From the NCBI GenBank assembly GCA_032622095.1, contig CP136061.1:200252244-200316243 (forward strand): 64,000 nt of DNA, in the 5' to 3' direction. This document shows, one piece after another, positions 10,651 to 20,550 of the stretch. The translations under genes and the position numbers were made by a program. Under the pieces are notes generated by a model, which did not search any database, had not been told where the DNA came from, and saw nothing but the letters and a program-made list of their open reading frames with translations. The first letter of the stretch is position 1. Every line of letters starts with the position of its first letter. Origin of the DNA: Siphonodentalium dalli (lineage: Eukaryota; Mollusca; Scaphopoda; Gadilida; Siphonodentaliidae).

Positions 10651-11830
10651 AGCTCAACTTTACTTTGTAAAAGTTGAGCTATTGTCGTCCGTAATCCGTC
10701 GTCCGTGTGTCCGTCCGTGCATCCGTCAACAATTTCCTTTGGCTCACCCTACAGGCCGCATTCCTCATCCGATCATCACCAAACTGCATATGGATCTTCG
10801 GGGTGACCCCTATTTGGGAGCCATCGACCCCCCCCCAAAATTCGTTAAAAAACAAGGCCGCCAGCAGCCATTTTGGATTTCAAATTTGAATCCATTGGCA
10901 CACCATGCAACCCGTAATTAATGGAGAAATGTTTTGAAAATTTACAGGCATGTTTAGGATCACGTCTAGATAGGAGCTATTGAATTTTATCGATTTTCGA
11001 TGAAAAACATGGCCGCCGGCTGCCATCTTGAATTTTACTCTTTGCATTACTAAATCCTTTGGCACACCCTACAAACCACCTTCCTCATATAATCACCACC
11101 AATCTTCGTATGGATCTTCGGGGTGACCTCTAGATGGGAGCCATCGATTATTTATGAAATTCGTTAAAAAACGTGGCCGCCAGCAGCAATCTTGGATTTT
11201 ACTCTTTGCATGACTAAATCCTTTGGCCACATACATATTCCGATCGTCATCAAACTTCATACGGATCTTCGGGTGACATCTAGATGGGAGTCGTTGATTA
11301 TTTCTGAAATTCGTTAAAACATGGCCACTATCAACCATCTTGGATTTCAAATTTGAATCAACATCGGCACACCCTGCAGCCAGCATATATCTAAGATATA
11401 TCTATGTTTTGGAAATTTACAGGCATGATTAGGATCACCTCTAGATGACAGCTTTCGAATTTGAACGATTTTCGATTAAAAAATAGCTGTCGGCAGCCAT
11501 TTCGTATTTTACTCTTTGCATGACTAAATATTTTTGGCACACCCTACCACATCCCTCGTCCGACCAACACCAAACTGTATATGCATCTTCAGTGTGCCCT
11601 CTAGATGGGAGCCAAAGATATTTTCTGAAATTCGTTGAAAAATATGGTCGCCAGCGGCCATCTTGGATTTTACTCTTTAAATCCTTTGGCGCACCCTGTG
11701 CTACATCCCTCATCCAAACTTCATATGGTTCTTTGGTGTTACCTCTAGATGGAAGCTGTCTGGGGCCATCTTGAATTTCACATTTGAATCCATTGGCACA
11801 CTCTGCAGCCCGAAATTTAGTAGAAATGTT
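10651..11830 (+). repeat. Hairpin-headed tandem array, ~160-bp units
   Basis: Begins with a perfect hairpin, AGCTCAACTTT (10651-10661) and its complement AAAGTTGAGCT ending at 10680. A CCGTCCGTCC-like stretch follows, then about seven diverged units of about 160 bp. Each has CCTTTGGCACACCCTAC, ATATGGATCTTCGGGGTGAC, CTAGATGGGAGCCAT, AAATTCGTTAAAAAAC and GGCCGCCAGCAGCCATCTTG. Units start near 10738, 11058, 11219, 11528 and 11683, with shortened units between. A stray fragment (AAGATGGCCGCTGGCAGCCA) lies near 31000. I take this to be a transposon-derived satellite; long frames within it are artefacts. Confidence 0.75.
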
Positions 11831-12570
11831 TATTGTCATTCAGTATTCGTTTCAAATGACTCAAATCGGATAAAAACCAACACCTTGCTTACAATTATAC
11901 ATGTATTAGCATTGCTTAGTATATCTGTCTACTAATTTAGTAAGTATATTTATATTCCGATGTAGTTCATCCGTTCGACCATTTAATATTACCTCCCCCA
12001 CCTCCCCAAATAACTTGCCAAAGTCAACAATTTTCCTGCGTTTTAAATGTTTCTCACGGAAATGAAAAATAAAATATATGACTTGGGAGTATTTTAGCGT
12101 GGCATATAAAGCACGTATAAAAGTAGTTGACATAATTATCGATACAGTTTTGATCACTGGTACCGGACCGATATGTAGCAAAGGCGAACATAATTTCAGG
12201 TTTCAAACCAACATGTGGCTTTAATTCGATGTTTGCACCAAATATGTATACTTCAATTTTATCCTCCTCGTCCATCGAACATTGGAATGCTGTGCAGCTG
12301 TGGAAAGGGGGATAACTCTATCGACTATGTTGATATATTACACATCGGTTCAGAGTGTTGATGCTATTCGGTATTAGAGCTGGACCTGTATATGTATTTG
12401 TCATGAGCGGCGAAACAGGGACTCCATCTACTTTCCCTCAGCTGACGCCTGTATAGACTTATTGCTTAACGTCCGTTCCTCGGTGAACTTGGTACGAATA
12501 TATAAATATATAACAGCATGTTCTCTCATTTTGAACTTATTTCTAAAACACAAATAAACTGTATATATCA
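11831..12570. other. No supported feature
   Basis: No protein-like frame bounded by splice sites and no strong repeat was seen. Confidence 0.4.
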
Positions 12571-12579
12571 AAGTTCCAA

Positions 12580-12870
12580 TCACGGAGTCGATCGCTTGAG
12601 CGGCCCGTTCTGTCGGGTACGCAAAATAAAAAAAGGCACCGACCAAAGCTGTCTGACCACAGAAATGGACATAATGCAATGATTATCCCTCTGCATCCAT
12701 GGGCGATCGGGCAAGTCGCTAGTTGTAGCGGAAGTGAATAAGTTACCCAATACTTTGTTGTCGAATTCGCTACGAATGTACTCAAAAACACCCGCCGACC
12801 GCACTTCCACCAAGACTCCGAGCGAGATGGGGCATGCAAATGCGTAACGAATATTTGACGCACCAAATCT
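12580..12870. repeat. Dispersed repeat, partner of 18220-18415
   Basis: Shares in inverted orientation with 18220-18415 the phrases TCCGAGCGAGATGGGG, GCCGACCGCA and a 'CGGTACGCAAAAT'-like segment next to GCTTGAGCGG or GCTCGAGCGG. The overlapping open frames on the minus strand (about 12428-12914) look superficially protein-like, but the shared repeat suggests a transposon remnant, not a host gene. Confidence 0.45.
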
Positions 12871-13131
12871 AGACATATCAATGGAAATCTCACATACATG
12901 TAGCTATCGCACATGGGCTGTCCATATTAAACTTGTAGGGTGAGAGAAATAATAATCAGTACATGTCGGAAATATCGGTCAATGGTATATTTGAACTATG
13001 ATACATCGATAACGTTATCATAACACGAGAATGTTTATTATTATCCATCCATTAACTAACACTATATATATTTCTGATTGGGCAAAAGCCGTCACTTGAT
13101 AATCCGGGAAAAGGTCATATTGGACTCTCGA

Positions 13132-13167
13132 AAGTCATATTGGACTCCCGAGTGTTCAATATGACTT
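13132..13167. repeat. Small hairpin with AAGTCATATTG arms
   Basis: AAGTCATATTG (13132-13142) is perfectly complemented by CAATATGACTT (13157-13167). The same 'GTCATATTGGACTC' phrase is repeated just upstream (13114) and forms the centre of the large palindrome at 13366-13524. Confidence 0.7.
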
Positions 13168-13365
13168 TTTTTATCGGGACTCCGTGACGTCACGAAGTAA
13201 CTCTGCTGCATGAATCGGTGAAATTGTGATGCGCTCGCAATACTATGGTGGATTTAGAAGACGTTTCACTTCCACATTGAGTTTTGTTTACACTTCCGTG
13301 TAAAAAAAACTTACTGTTCCAAATAATGCTTTCTGGTAAACACACAGCTGTATAATAAAAATGTC

Positions 13366-13524
13366 ATTATACAATGTTGTGTACAATATGTGTTTTCTTG
13401 TAATCGTCCAGGTTGTGGTGAAAAGTCATATTGGACTCGACACTGCGTGTCTCGTCCAATATGAATTTTCACCACAACCTGGACTCGTACAAGAAAAACA
13501 AACTGTACACAACATTGTATAATA
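13366..13524. repeat. Near-perfect 75-bp-arm palindrome
   Basis: The left arm (13366-13440) contains ATTATACAATGTTGTGTACA, then TTTTCTTGTA, CCAGGTTGTGGTGAAAA and GTCATATTGGACTCG. The right arm (13451-13524) is its reverse complement with few differences and only about 10 bases of spacer. Such a structure can extrude as a cruciform or be transcribed to a long hairpin. It abuts the 3' end of the adjacent minus-strand LINE. Confidence 0.85.
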
Positions 13525-13957
13525 ACTTTATAGATAGATAGTTTATTGGATAAAGCATGTACATATACAATAGGATTTATAAAAATAATATTAGAAAATT
13601 CATTGCACATACATAATCCAGGCGGTGGTGTGACCTAATGGCCGTCTTCCCGGCATCGCCCAGGCAAAAGAAAATTAACGACATATTTTATCTCTGTTCA
13701 ACAGTTCTCATCGACACATACATATTAGCATCTACTTGTATACTTGTATTGAATACTAAATACTTCATTTCTCGACAATACATTAAAATAATGTAGTACT
13801 TTGTAGTAGTATAATGGTAATGTATATCAAATATACATAGAATGTGAATGTGACAAATCGATATGCATGTAAGAAGGGTTTATACCGTAGGTAATACCTT
13901 GTTACTTATTGGTTCGTACAGTCAGGGCAATATCGATTTTCGCAAATAACTTTACTT

Positions 13958-15415
13958 TTATTTTTCAATATAACTATCTACTATAAGTCGTTTAAATGTA
14001 AATCTTGGGATGGAGGTTTTCATTGTGAGAGGTAATGAGTTCCAGGCATTTGGGATTTGTCGAAGTGGCAGTCGCTCAGTATATTTTATCCTGGGTGTCT
14101 TATGTGCAAGGTTGTTTATTTGGCGGGAAGCCCTACCAGTCTCCGGTGTATTTTCCAAAAGATTATTCAATGAATGTGGTAAGAGTCCGTTTTTCCAATC
14201 ATATGCAGTAAGGGATGATTTCAATGAATGGAGATTACTAATTTTCAATATTTTACTTTGTTTAAATAAGGGTTCTGTATGAGAATTATATTTTGCATTA
14301 TTTATCAGTCTAATGGCTCTTTTTTGTAGTTTAAAAAGTTTCTCAATACCTGTTGAAACACCCCAAATTTCAATACCATATGATAGTTTACTATGTATGA
14401 GAGAGTCATATATGCGATTTAATGCATTTCTTGGAAGAAAACGTTTTGCCCTATTTAGGCAATGTATAGTTTTGGATATTTTTTTATGGAGATAATCAAT
14501 ATGGTACTTGAATTCCAGGTTTTCATCTAAGTGAATACCGATAAATATAAAGGATGGATCGCCCACTAATGCGCTTACAGGTTGAATACATTGCTCATCC
14601 AATTTAAGTTTATTACGAATAAGGTAGCTTCGGTCAGGATTGGCATTAAACACCATGTATTTCGATTTAGATGCATTTAGAACAAGTTTATTGGCAGCAC
14701 ACCATAGAAATATGTTGTGCAATTCAATATTTGCGTCATGGAAGAGTTTCGCAATGTCAGGACTGGACGCATATGCAGTTGTGTCATCTGCAAAAGACAG
14801 CATGTTAAATTTTGTGGAGTTTGGCATGTCATTTACATATATTAAAAATAATATCGGCCCGAGTATGGAGCCTTGAGGCACTCCAGTGGAAACGGCTCTA
14901 TAATCAGATTTTTTTCCGGAATGATCTACATATTGCTTTCTATTGGTTAGATAGCTTCTGAAAAAATTGTTGACTACTCCACGGATCCCACAGTATTCCA
15001 TTTTTTTCAATAAGATATTATGATCTATAGTATCAAACGTTTTCGAAAAATCTAAAAATAATGCCAATGTTGAATCTTTAGTTTTTTTATCATTCATTTC
15101 GCCTATGTGATTTAGAAGTTTCAGGAGAGGGTGGATCGTAGAGTGATGTTTTCTGAAGCCAAATTGCATAGGGTTTAGTAAATTTGTCTTCTCTAAAAAA
15201 TCAATCAGTCTTCTATAGGTTGCCTTTTCTAATATTTTTGAAAATACAGGAAGGATGCTTATTGGTCGGTAGTTGCAGACATAATTTTTATCTCCGGTTT
15301 TATGAATTGGGACTACACGGGCAATTTTCATTGCATCATGAAATTTACCGCTTTCATAGGAAAGATTTACAATATGCGATATTGGATGAGACATGTACTG
15401 ACATGTCTCTTTCAA
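13958..15415 (-). CDS. Non-LTR reverse transcriptase (ORF2 C-terminal part)
   Basis: 485 codons are open without interruption. Conserved blocks appear in order: YRPISILPVFSKILEK, QFGFRKHHST, FLDFSKTFDTIDH (motif A Asp), GVPQGSILGP (motif B), MLSFADDTTAY (motif C catalytic Asp pair), ASKSKYMVFN and FIGIHLDENL. The C-terminal RIYDSLIHSKLSYGIEIWG thumb-type region is followed by RAIRLI. Read across one poly-T frameshift (15448-15456) the frame extends into the linker at 15570-15803, so the first methionine here is not the native start. The enzyme would copy LINE RNA at a nick made by the upstream endonuclease. This copy is defective overall because of the frameshift, stops and MITE insertion. 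Confidence 0.9.
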   Translation of the reverse strand: MKETCQYMSHPISHIVNLSYESGKFHDAMKIARVVPIHKTGDKNYVCNYRPISILPVFSKILEKATYRRLIDFLEKTNLLNPMQFGFRKHHSTIHPLLKLLNHIGEMNDKKTKDSTLALFLDFSKTFDTIDHNILLKKMEYCGIRGVVNNFFRSYLTNRKQYVDHSGKKSDYRAVSTGVPQGSILGPILFLIYVNDMPNSTKFNMLSFADDTTAYASSPDIAKLFHDANIELHNIFLWCAANKLVLNASKSKYMVFNANPDRSYLIRNKLKLDEQCIQPVSALVGDPSFIFIGIHLDENLEFKYHIDYLHKKISKTIHCLNRAKRFLPRNALNRIYDSLIHSKLSYGIEIWGVSTGIEKLFKLQKRAIRLINNAKYNSHTEPLFKQSKILKISNLHSLKSSLTAYDWKNGLLPHSLNNLLENTPETGRASRQINNLAHKTPRIKYTERLPLRQIPNAWNSLPLTMKTSIPRFTFKRLIVDSYIEK

Positions 15416-15569
15416 GAGCTCTGTAGTAAGACCAAAGTTATCAACACTTTTTTTTTATTTTTGAAGCTACCAGTAATATGAAGAATTCATTAGGACTAGA
15501 CGGGTACAGGAAAAAACTATCCTTTTTTGGTTCCTTTAAATATTCTGTGTAGGGTTTTGTTATGGGTAC

Positions 15570-16114
15570 CTAATTTATTTTTTTGAGTGTGTCTTGAGCT
15601 GCTTCAGAGAAGTATGTATTGAAGGCATTTGCTATTTGTTCTGGATCATTATAATCTATGCTATTCCTAGTTATTGTACATGGTATATCAGAATTATTAT
15701 GTTTTCGGATAATTGCATTGTTCATAATTTGCCAAGTTTTCTTCATATATTTTTTATTCGCTTCCAGAATGGTTTCATAATACAATCGTTTACTAACTCG
15801 CATAGTGGAGTTGAATATTTGACAGTATTTTTTATATTTTTCTTGGTTTCCTGTTGTTGGATGTTTAATTTATTTTCGCAATAGTTTGTTTTTATTTAAA
15901 GCTGATGTAATTAGGCCATTTGTCATCCATGGATTTCGCTTTTGTTTCTTGTTTTGTTGCACCTTAATAAGTTTTAGTGGGTAGGCAGTCTTTTAAGCTG
16001 TAGCTATAATATTCTGAAATTTGTCAAATGCATCATTTGGACAAGACGACTCAAGAACAGAAGAAAATGAGCACGAGGAAAGTAAAAATTTGAATCGTTC
16101 TTTGTTGTGATTAT
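15570..16114 (-). pseudogene. LINE ORF2 linker between endonuclease and RT
   Basis: The minus strand reads LNNHNKERFKFLLSSC beside the MITE, then NDAFDKFQNI, then NPWMTNGLITSALNKNKLL, then KYKKYCQIFNSTMRVSKRLY, YMKKTWQIMNNAI and DPEQIANAFNTYFSEAA. These are standard inter-domain blocks of Jockey/CR1-type ORF2. Two in-frame stops (near 15996 and 15870) are single-base decay. It joins to the RT through a poly-T frameshift. Confidence 0.8.
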
Positions 16115-16118
16115 TTAA

Positions 16119-16611
16119 AGGCACGTGCGGCCTTAATTGTCGAAAATATTAATTTGTGTTCCAAACACCGTAAACAGAAAAACAGTAAAACGCATACAGC
16201 TCCGTTCACATATACCATGACCATCGCGTAAACAGCATGTTATCATAGAGACCTACTATATTTTACCTAAGAAGAGACTGATTGTGTTACAGAAGACAGC
16301 ACAATGCTACTGGCTAATCACACACAAATGGCATTAACGCTCTTTATTAGTTCCATATCAGGTATTCACCAACAAAGAACGCTCTTTATGTTTACCATCA
16401 TAATATAAACAAACACCAGAAAAGTAACTTTTTATGCCTTTGTTTACATAACAATGGTCAAACATATGACCATAACGTACTGCTTATGTGATATTTCTTA
16501 TTTGTATACGGACAAAGTCTATCTAGATTTTGATGTTCTTTCTGTTTGTGGCGGTTTTTGACGGGTGGAGATATTTTCACAGGATACCCACCGCCAAGGC
16601 CAACCGTGTCT
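16119..16611. mobile_element. TTAA-flanked MITE nested in the LINE
   Basis: Flanked by TTAA on both sides (16115-16118 and 16612-16615). The ends are similar inverted sequences, AGGCACGTGCGGCCTTAA against AGACACGGTTGGCCTTGG. Deleting the element plus one TTAA restores the LINE frame across the junction (KKRC then LNNHNKERF), which independently supports the boundaries. There is no transposase frame. The internal phrase 'AACGCTCTTTAT...ACCAACAAAGAACGCTCTTTAT' has a relative at 30238-30292. Confidence 0.85.
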
Positions 16612-17147
16612 TTAAGCAACGTTTTTTGACAAATTTACTTTCGGTAGACTTTATTATATTTTTTTTAATTAGGCAATAAAATACACCAAAATGATCACTA
16701 ACATCAGTAACAACGACACCTGATATAAAAGGAGATGGATTGTTTGAATATATATGATCTATTAGTGACGATGAATAGTCTGTGACACGAGTTGCCCTTG
16801 AAATCACTTGAACAAAACCTTGAGTGAATGCGTTATCAATGAAAGTTTCAGTTTTAGGGTGAACATGATAATTTAAGTTATTAATATTGAAGTCACCCAT
16901 TATATAGGAATATTTCCCTTCCTTATTTATAGCTTTAGTTATTAAGTTAAAATGTGCCATGAATAAGTCTAAATCAGCATTTGGTCGGGTGTTCGGGCGA
17001 TATATTACACCAATAATATACGGCTTACAATTTTGTGGCTGGACTTCTATAAAGACTGATTCAAATACATGTGGTAAGAATAATGTTAGATCATCTCTTA
17101 GTGTATGGGTTAATTTATTATTAACAAAGCACCCAATATATTATACT
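16577..17147 (-). pseudogene. LINE apurinic-like endonuclease (partial)
   Basis: The minus strand is open from about 17147 with CFVNNKLTHTLRDDLTL, PYIIGVIYRPN, KYSYIMGDFNINNL, SSLIDHIYSN and VTDVSDHFGVFYCL. These are endonuclease/exonuclease/phosphatase-fold signatures, with the GDFN Asp/Asn and the terminal SDH Asp-His catalytic pair. The N-terminal half of the nuclease is lost by 5' truncation, with a stop at about 17149. The last codons read into the MITE, and true LINE coding stops at 16616. Confidence 0.85.
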
Positions 17148-17150
17148 TGA

Positions 17151-18027
17151 TGGTGGCATATATAATATGGACTGCATGTAAGACTAAATTTCAGGTCAGA
17201 TTGTCAACTATATAAGACAACGATGCGAAATATTGCATGGATAAGAATGGCAGCCTCGTTGTTGGATTATATTTTCTCGATGTTGGTTCATATATAAAGC
17301 GTTGTAGTAAGTTGATATTTGACGAGCGACCTTTGACATTTTCCAATCTACACCAATCAGTATTTATGTTTATATATCAACTTACATATCCTCGTACAAA
17401 TAGGTCAACATAGGTTCATACTGGACTTATTTTATTCTGGGATAAGCCCATAGCTAACATATTTCCGTGCAAATAGGTTCATATTGGACCCATATATTCG
17501 CATAGGTTCATATTCGACTTATTTGCTATTGAGTTTTACCAGTTAATCCGTTGAATGGCGCGGACCGTAGTGAAAACTCGTTATAAAAAAGTGTGAATAT
17601 GGTAAGTCGTATCGACGAAAAAATGTAGATTGAAGCAACATGGCGGGTTGCACTTCAACATACACCTGATAGTATTCGCTTATGAATATATGTCTGCATC
17701 GAAATAGGTCGGTAAATACTTGAACTGCCAGAAAGACGTATTGAAGTCATAAAAAATACAAATTTGAGCACAGTGTTTGGGTCCCAAACAAACAACGACC
17801 ATCTACACAGCTTTGAACAGTCTATTCCTGATATGGGAGAAATAGTTAGAGCGTATATTCCCTTCTGTGCGAGAAAGTGAAAACAACTGGAAAATGGCAG
17901 TGACCATGGCATTTTGTTAGAGCATATGAATCCGGTATATCAAAATGTCGTGTATGTATCAGCCTATATTATACCTCCTTCCAAATTACTAACACAAATG
18001 TTGGAATCTCGACTGAGCCATGTCCGT
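17151..18027. other. Repeat fragments with GGTTCATATTGGAC motifs
   Basis: No gene seen. From about 17395 to 17515 there are several copies of 'AAATAGGTTCATATTGGACC'-like motifs, and 17553-17577 has the inverted GCGCGGACCGTAGTGAAAA core of the foldback family described at 9985-10392. Confidence 0.6.
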
Positions 18028-18195
18028 TTAAAGATGCTTAATCAGATTTAACGCCCCTAAGTTACTATTTCTTCGGCTTCGGGAGTAAACAACTATTAAT
18101 TTGAGTCGAGGAACCAACTCATCAAAGCCCAGAGTGATCAGATTTTGAGTTTTGAAATCTGTTATTTCCACCACCTCGAATATTTGGCGGCTTAT
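18028..18195. mobile_element. Truncated TTAA-MITE (family of 54318-54761)
   Basis: Begins TTTAAAGATGCTTAATCAGA and matches the left part of the 54318-54761 element (TTACTATTTCTTCGGCTTCG, TTGAGTCGAGGAACC, TTTGAAATCTGTTATTTCC, TTTGGCGGC). The right half is missing. Confidence 0.7.
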
Positions 18196-18219
18196 TTCGT
18201 ATGGAAATAGTCCCATATT

Positions 18220-18415
18220 GGAATGTTTTAATTGGATTTTGCGTACCTGACGGAACCGGTAGCAAGTTATTGGTTCACGGTGCCGTTTCCGCTCGAGCTA
18301 TCGACTTGGGGATTGTAACTTCGGTACATACAGGTGTATTCATTTTCACGATAGTTCATACCCCATCTCGCTCGGACCCCGGGGGAGTTGCGGTCGGCTT
18401 TAAGTAGGACCGTTA
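18220..18415. repeat. Dispersed repeat, inverted partner of 12580-12870
   Basis: Contains GCGTACCTGACGG, GCTCGAGCTATCGA and CCCCATCTCGCTCGGA, matching 12580-12870 in reverse complement. The open plus-strand frame here (18201-18407) is therefore unlikely to be a host gene. Confidence 0.45.
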
Positions 18416-19785
18416 TTATCTATCAATTAGTTCGTATCCTTCGGTGATTTTGGTGTTGTCCGATATATAGCTGTTACAAGATATTTTACAAATAAAGTAT
18501 ATGAAGCTAATTTGGAACTTCTTCAAAATACCATCTGGCCATATTCCATACACAACACAAGGGGGTTAAGTTCTGCCACTTCGAGAAAGAAAAACAAATA
18601 GTTCACATCCGATACAGCACAAATATATTTCAGAGAACACATACTTGGACATCCTCCTTATTTGAAATCATGACATTCTGCGATTCCATCTAAATCTAGA
18701 GTTCCTTCCACTCACCTCAGAGTTGAGTCGCTTGAATGAAGCCTAGGATTCGAGCGATAATGTTCACCGCGCGCTCACGTCACGGTTGGATTACATGTAT
18801 AATCACATCAGTGTGGATCTGCATCATGACCAACCAATCGCAATGCCTCTCTCACTCAGTCTGAGTCAATTAAAGGTGGTGTATTTCTCCCAGAACTGTT
18901 CTCAATCTCAACTTCTCGTCTATTTCCGCGGCCAAGTATATATATATATGTACTTGTATCTGCCGGACTATATACTTCAAGTCACATGACCGGGCATGTG
19001 ATTATTTTCCCTGCTTATTCAATTCCGATTTACACAACGTACGGATGTGATGTTAAAGTGTTTAATAAACTCACACATCTGTTGTTTTATAAAAAGTCAA
19101 TTAAATGTATCACCTCCATTTAAATTTGTATTCGCGTATTTGAATTTAAATATGCGTTACTTGGCATATCCAGTTTGTATTCTTTCGTCACATGCTCCTT
19201 GCAGAGTTCAGTCCGCTGCTACGCAAGACTTTCCGCTGCCTTGCAGAACCTACACATAATGTGAAGAAATCGCACATTTATTTATTTGAGACTTGTGTAG
19301 GTTACAAGTAATTCTGCATTATTCTGAGAAACTGAATTGTCCATATCCATTCGAAAATTGTCTAGATCAAGCCAGCATGAATTGTGACTGACAGAACACG
19401 TCAATGAAAAATAATACATGTTGGATTTAATTTAATACACATGCCGGCAGCGGTCAGACATAGCGTGGCGAGGGGACTGAACTCTGTTTTGCAGCTTGCG
19501 TTCGTAAATGTCTCCTATAAGGATGATATGAGTATTTATAGATAAGTGTCCGAGATGTTGCGATATGAACTTATCTGTGCATTGGCAGATTCATGGGTAT
19601 AACTTATTCCGATGTATAAGATATCAGCCCATGCATGTGAAAGTCCGTCACGTCCGTCAACTGGAACAGAAAGGTTGCTATTCTGAGAACTTTACTACAT
19701 TTTCGATTGAAACTTTAACTTTTTATGTCTATGGCTTGCGTTAGTTAATAAATAAAGAAGCTATAAGCTTATCCGAGATGCAAAG

Positions 19786-20181
19786 TTAAAGATGATCAAT
19801 CTCTTCCTAAACACGTTTTATATAGTGTCAGGGGTATACACTAATACATATGAGTCGAAGACACCTGCCCGGAAATGCTTCTATTAATTAATAATGATTT
19901 TTGTATCGGTATTTTCTTATATAATGCGATAATCAAGTGGGATATTTTTTCGTTACTAATTTTTATAATTTTTCGACAGAGTTATGTCGCATACGTAGCA
20001 CCGAACGCGAGCCGAAATATGTTCCAAATTGATTGTATGTATATTATACCATAACATTCTAAATATAATCAATATTAATTGATAGAATCGTTTCCGGACA
20101 GGGGTCTTCGATTCATATGTATTATATTATACCGATCAAACTATATAAAACTTGTTATAGGAAGAGATAGACCATTTTTAA
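19786..20181. mobile_element. TTAA-flanked foldback MITE (copy 1)
   Basis: The ends are TTAAAGATGATCAATCTCTT and the complement of TTAAAAATGGTCTATCTCTT, with long arms that include GAGTCGAAGACACCTGCCCG against the complement of AATCGAAGACCCCTGTCCGG. A second copy lies at 61248-61632. Long TIR, TTAA ends and no ORF indicate a non-autonomous DNA element. Confidence 0.8.
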
Positions 20182-20370
20182 AGACATATTATGGACTTAC
20201 TTCAGTGAATAAAACCTGTAAGTTAGTATGCAAACACTATATCCACTGGAAAAATGTAGCAATCAACTATAAGATTATCGAAAATACCATCAACATCGAA
20301 TGTACCATATCAGAAAATACGTGTGTGCTATGCGCAACTGTAAATATGTTCTACTTCATTCAGGACGAAT

Positions 20371-20550
20371 TATTGGGCATAAACATTACGGAAATGATTC
20401 CGCCAATAGTCAGTCTCTTATTGAAGTTGTATCTCCAGTTAGAAGGTTGTTGATAGAAGTTATTGTGGTTGTATCTCCGGTTAGAAGGTTGTTGATATAT
20501 ACAAAATATTGGGCATAAACATTACGGAAATGATTCCGCCAATAGTCAGT
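20371..20550 (+). repeat. Interleaved recent duplications
   Basis: A 44-bp block starting TATTGGGCATAAACATTACG occurs identically at 20371-20414 and 20507-20550. Between them a ~30-bp block (GTTGTATCTCC.GTTAGAAGG) occurs twice (about 20426 and 20468). The identity suggests recent template slippage or a repair event. Confidence 0.9.

Larger units (their letters stand above)
13525..17150 (-). mobile_element. 5'-truncated non-LTR retrotransposon (CR1/Jockey-like)
   Basis: On the minus strand the order is apurinic-like endonuclease (about 17147-16577), linker (about 16115-15570), reverse transcriptase (about 15520-13958) and a 3' tail ending in CAATAAACTATCTATCTATA next to the palindrome (about 13530). 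ORF1 and the N-terminal endonuclease are missing, which is the usual 5' truncation. A TTAA-flanked MITE (16119-16611) interrupts it. Apart from that insertion it has a frameshift in a poly-T run (15448-15456) and stops near 15996 and 15870. Clade assignment beyond the CR1/Jockey group is uncertain. Confidence 0.85.

Noticed and set aside
11441-11839. 132-codon minus-strand frame
   Set aside because: Entirely within the ~160-bp tandem array; its internal peptide repeats mirror the DNA repeat.
12428-12914. Overlapping minus-strand frames that look protein-like
   Set aside because: Three frames overlap one another and the sequence is shared in part with the repeat at 18220-18415; no domain recognised.
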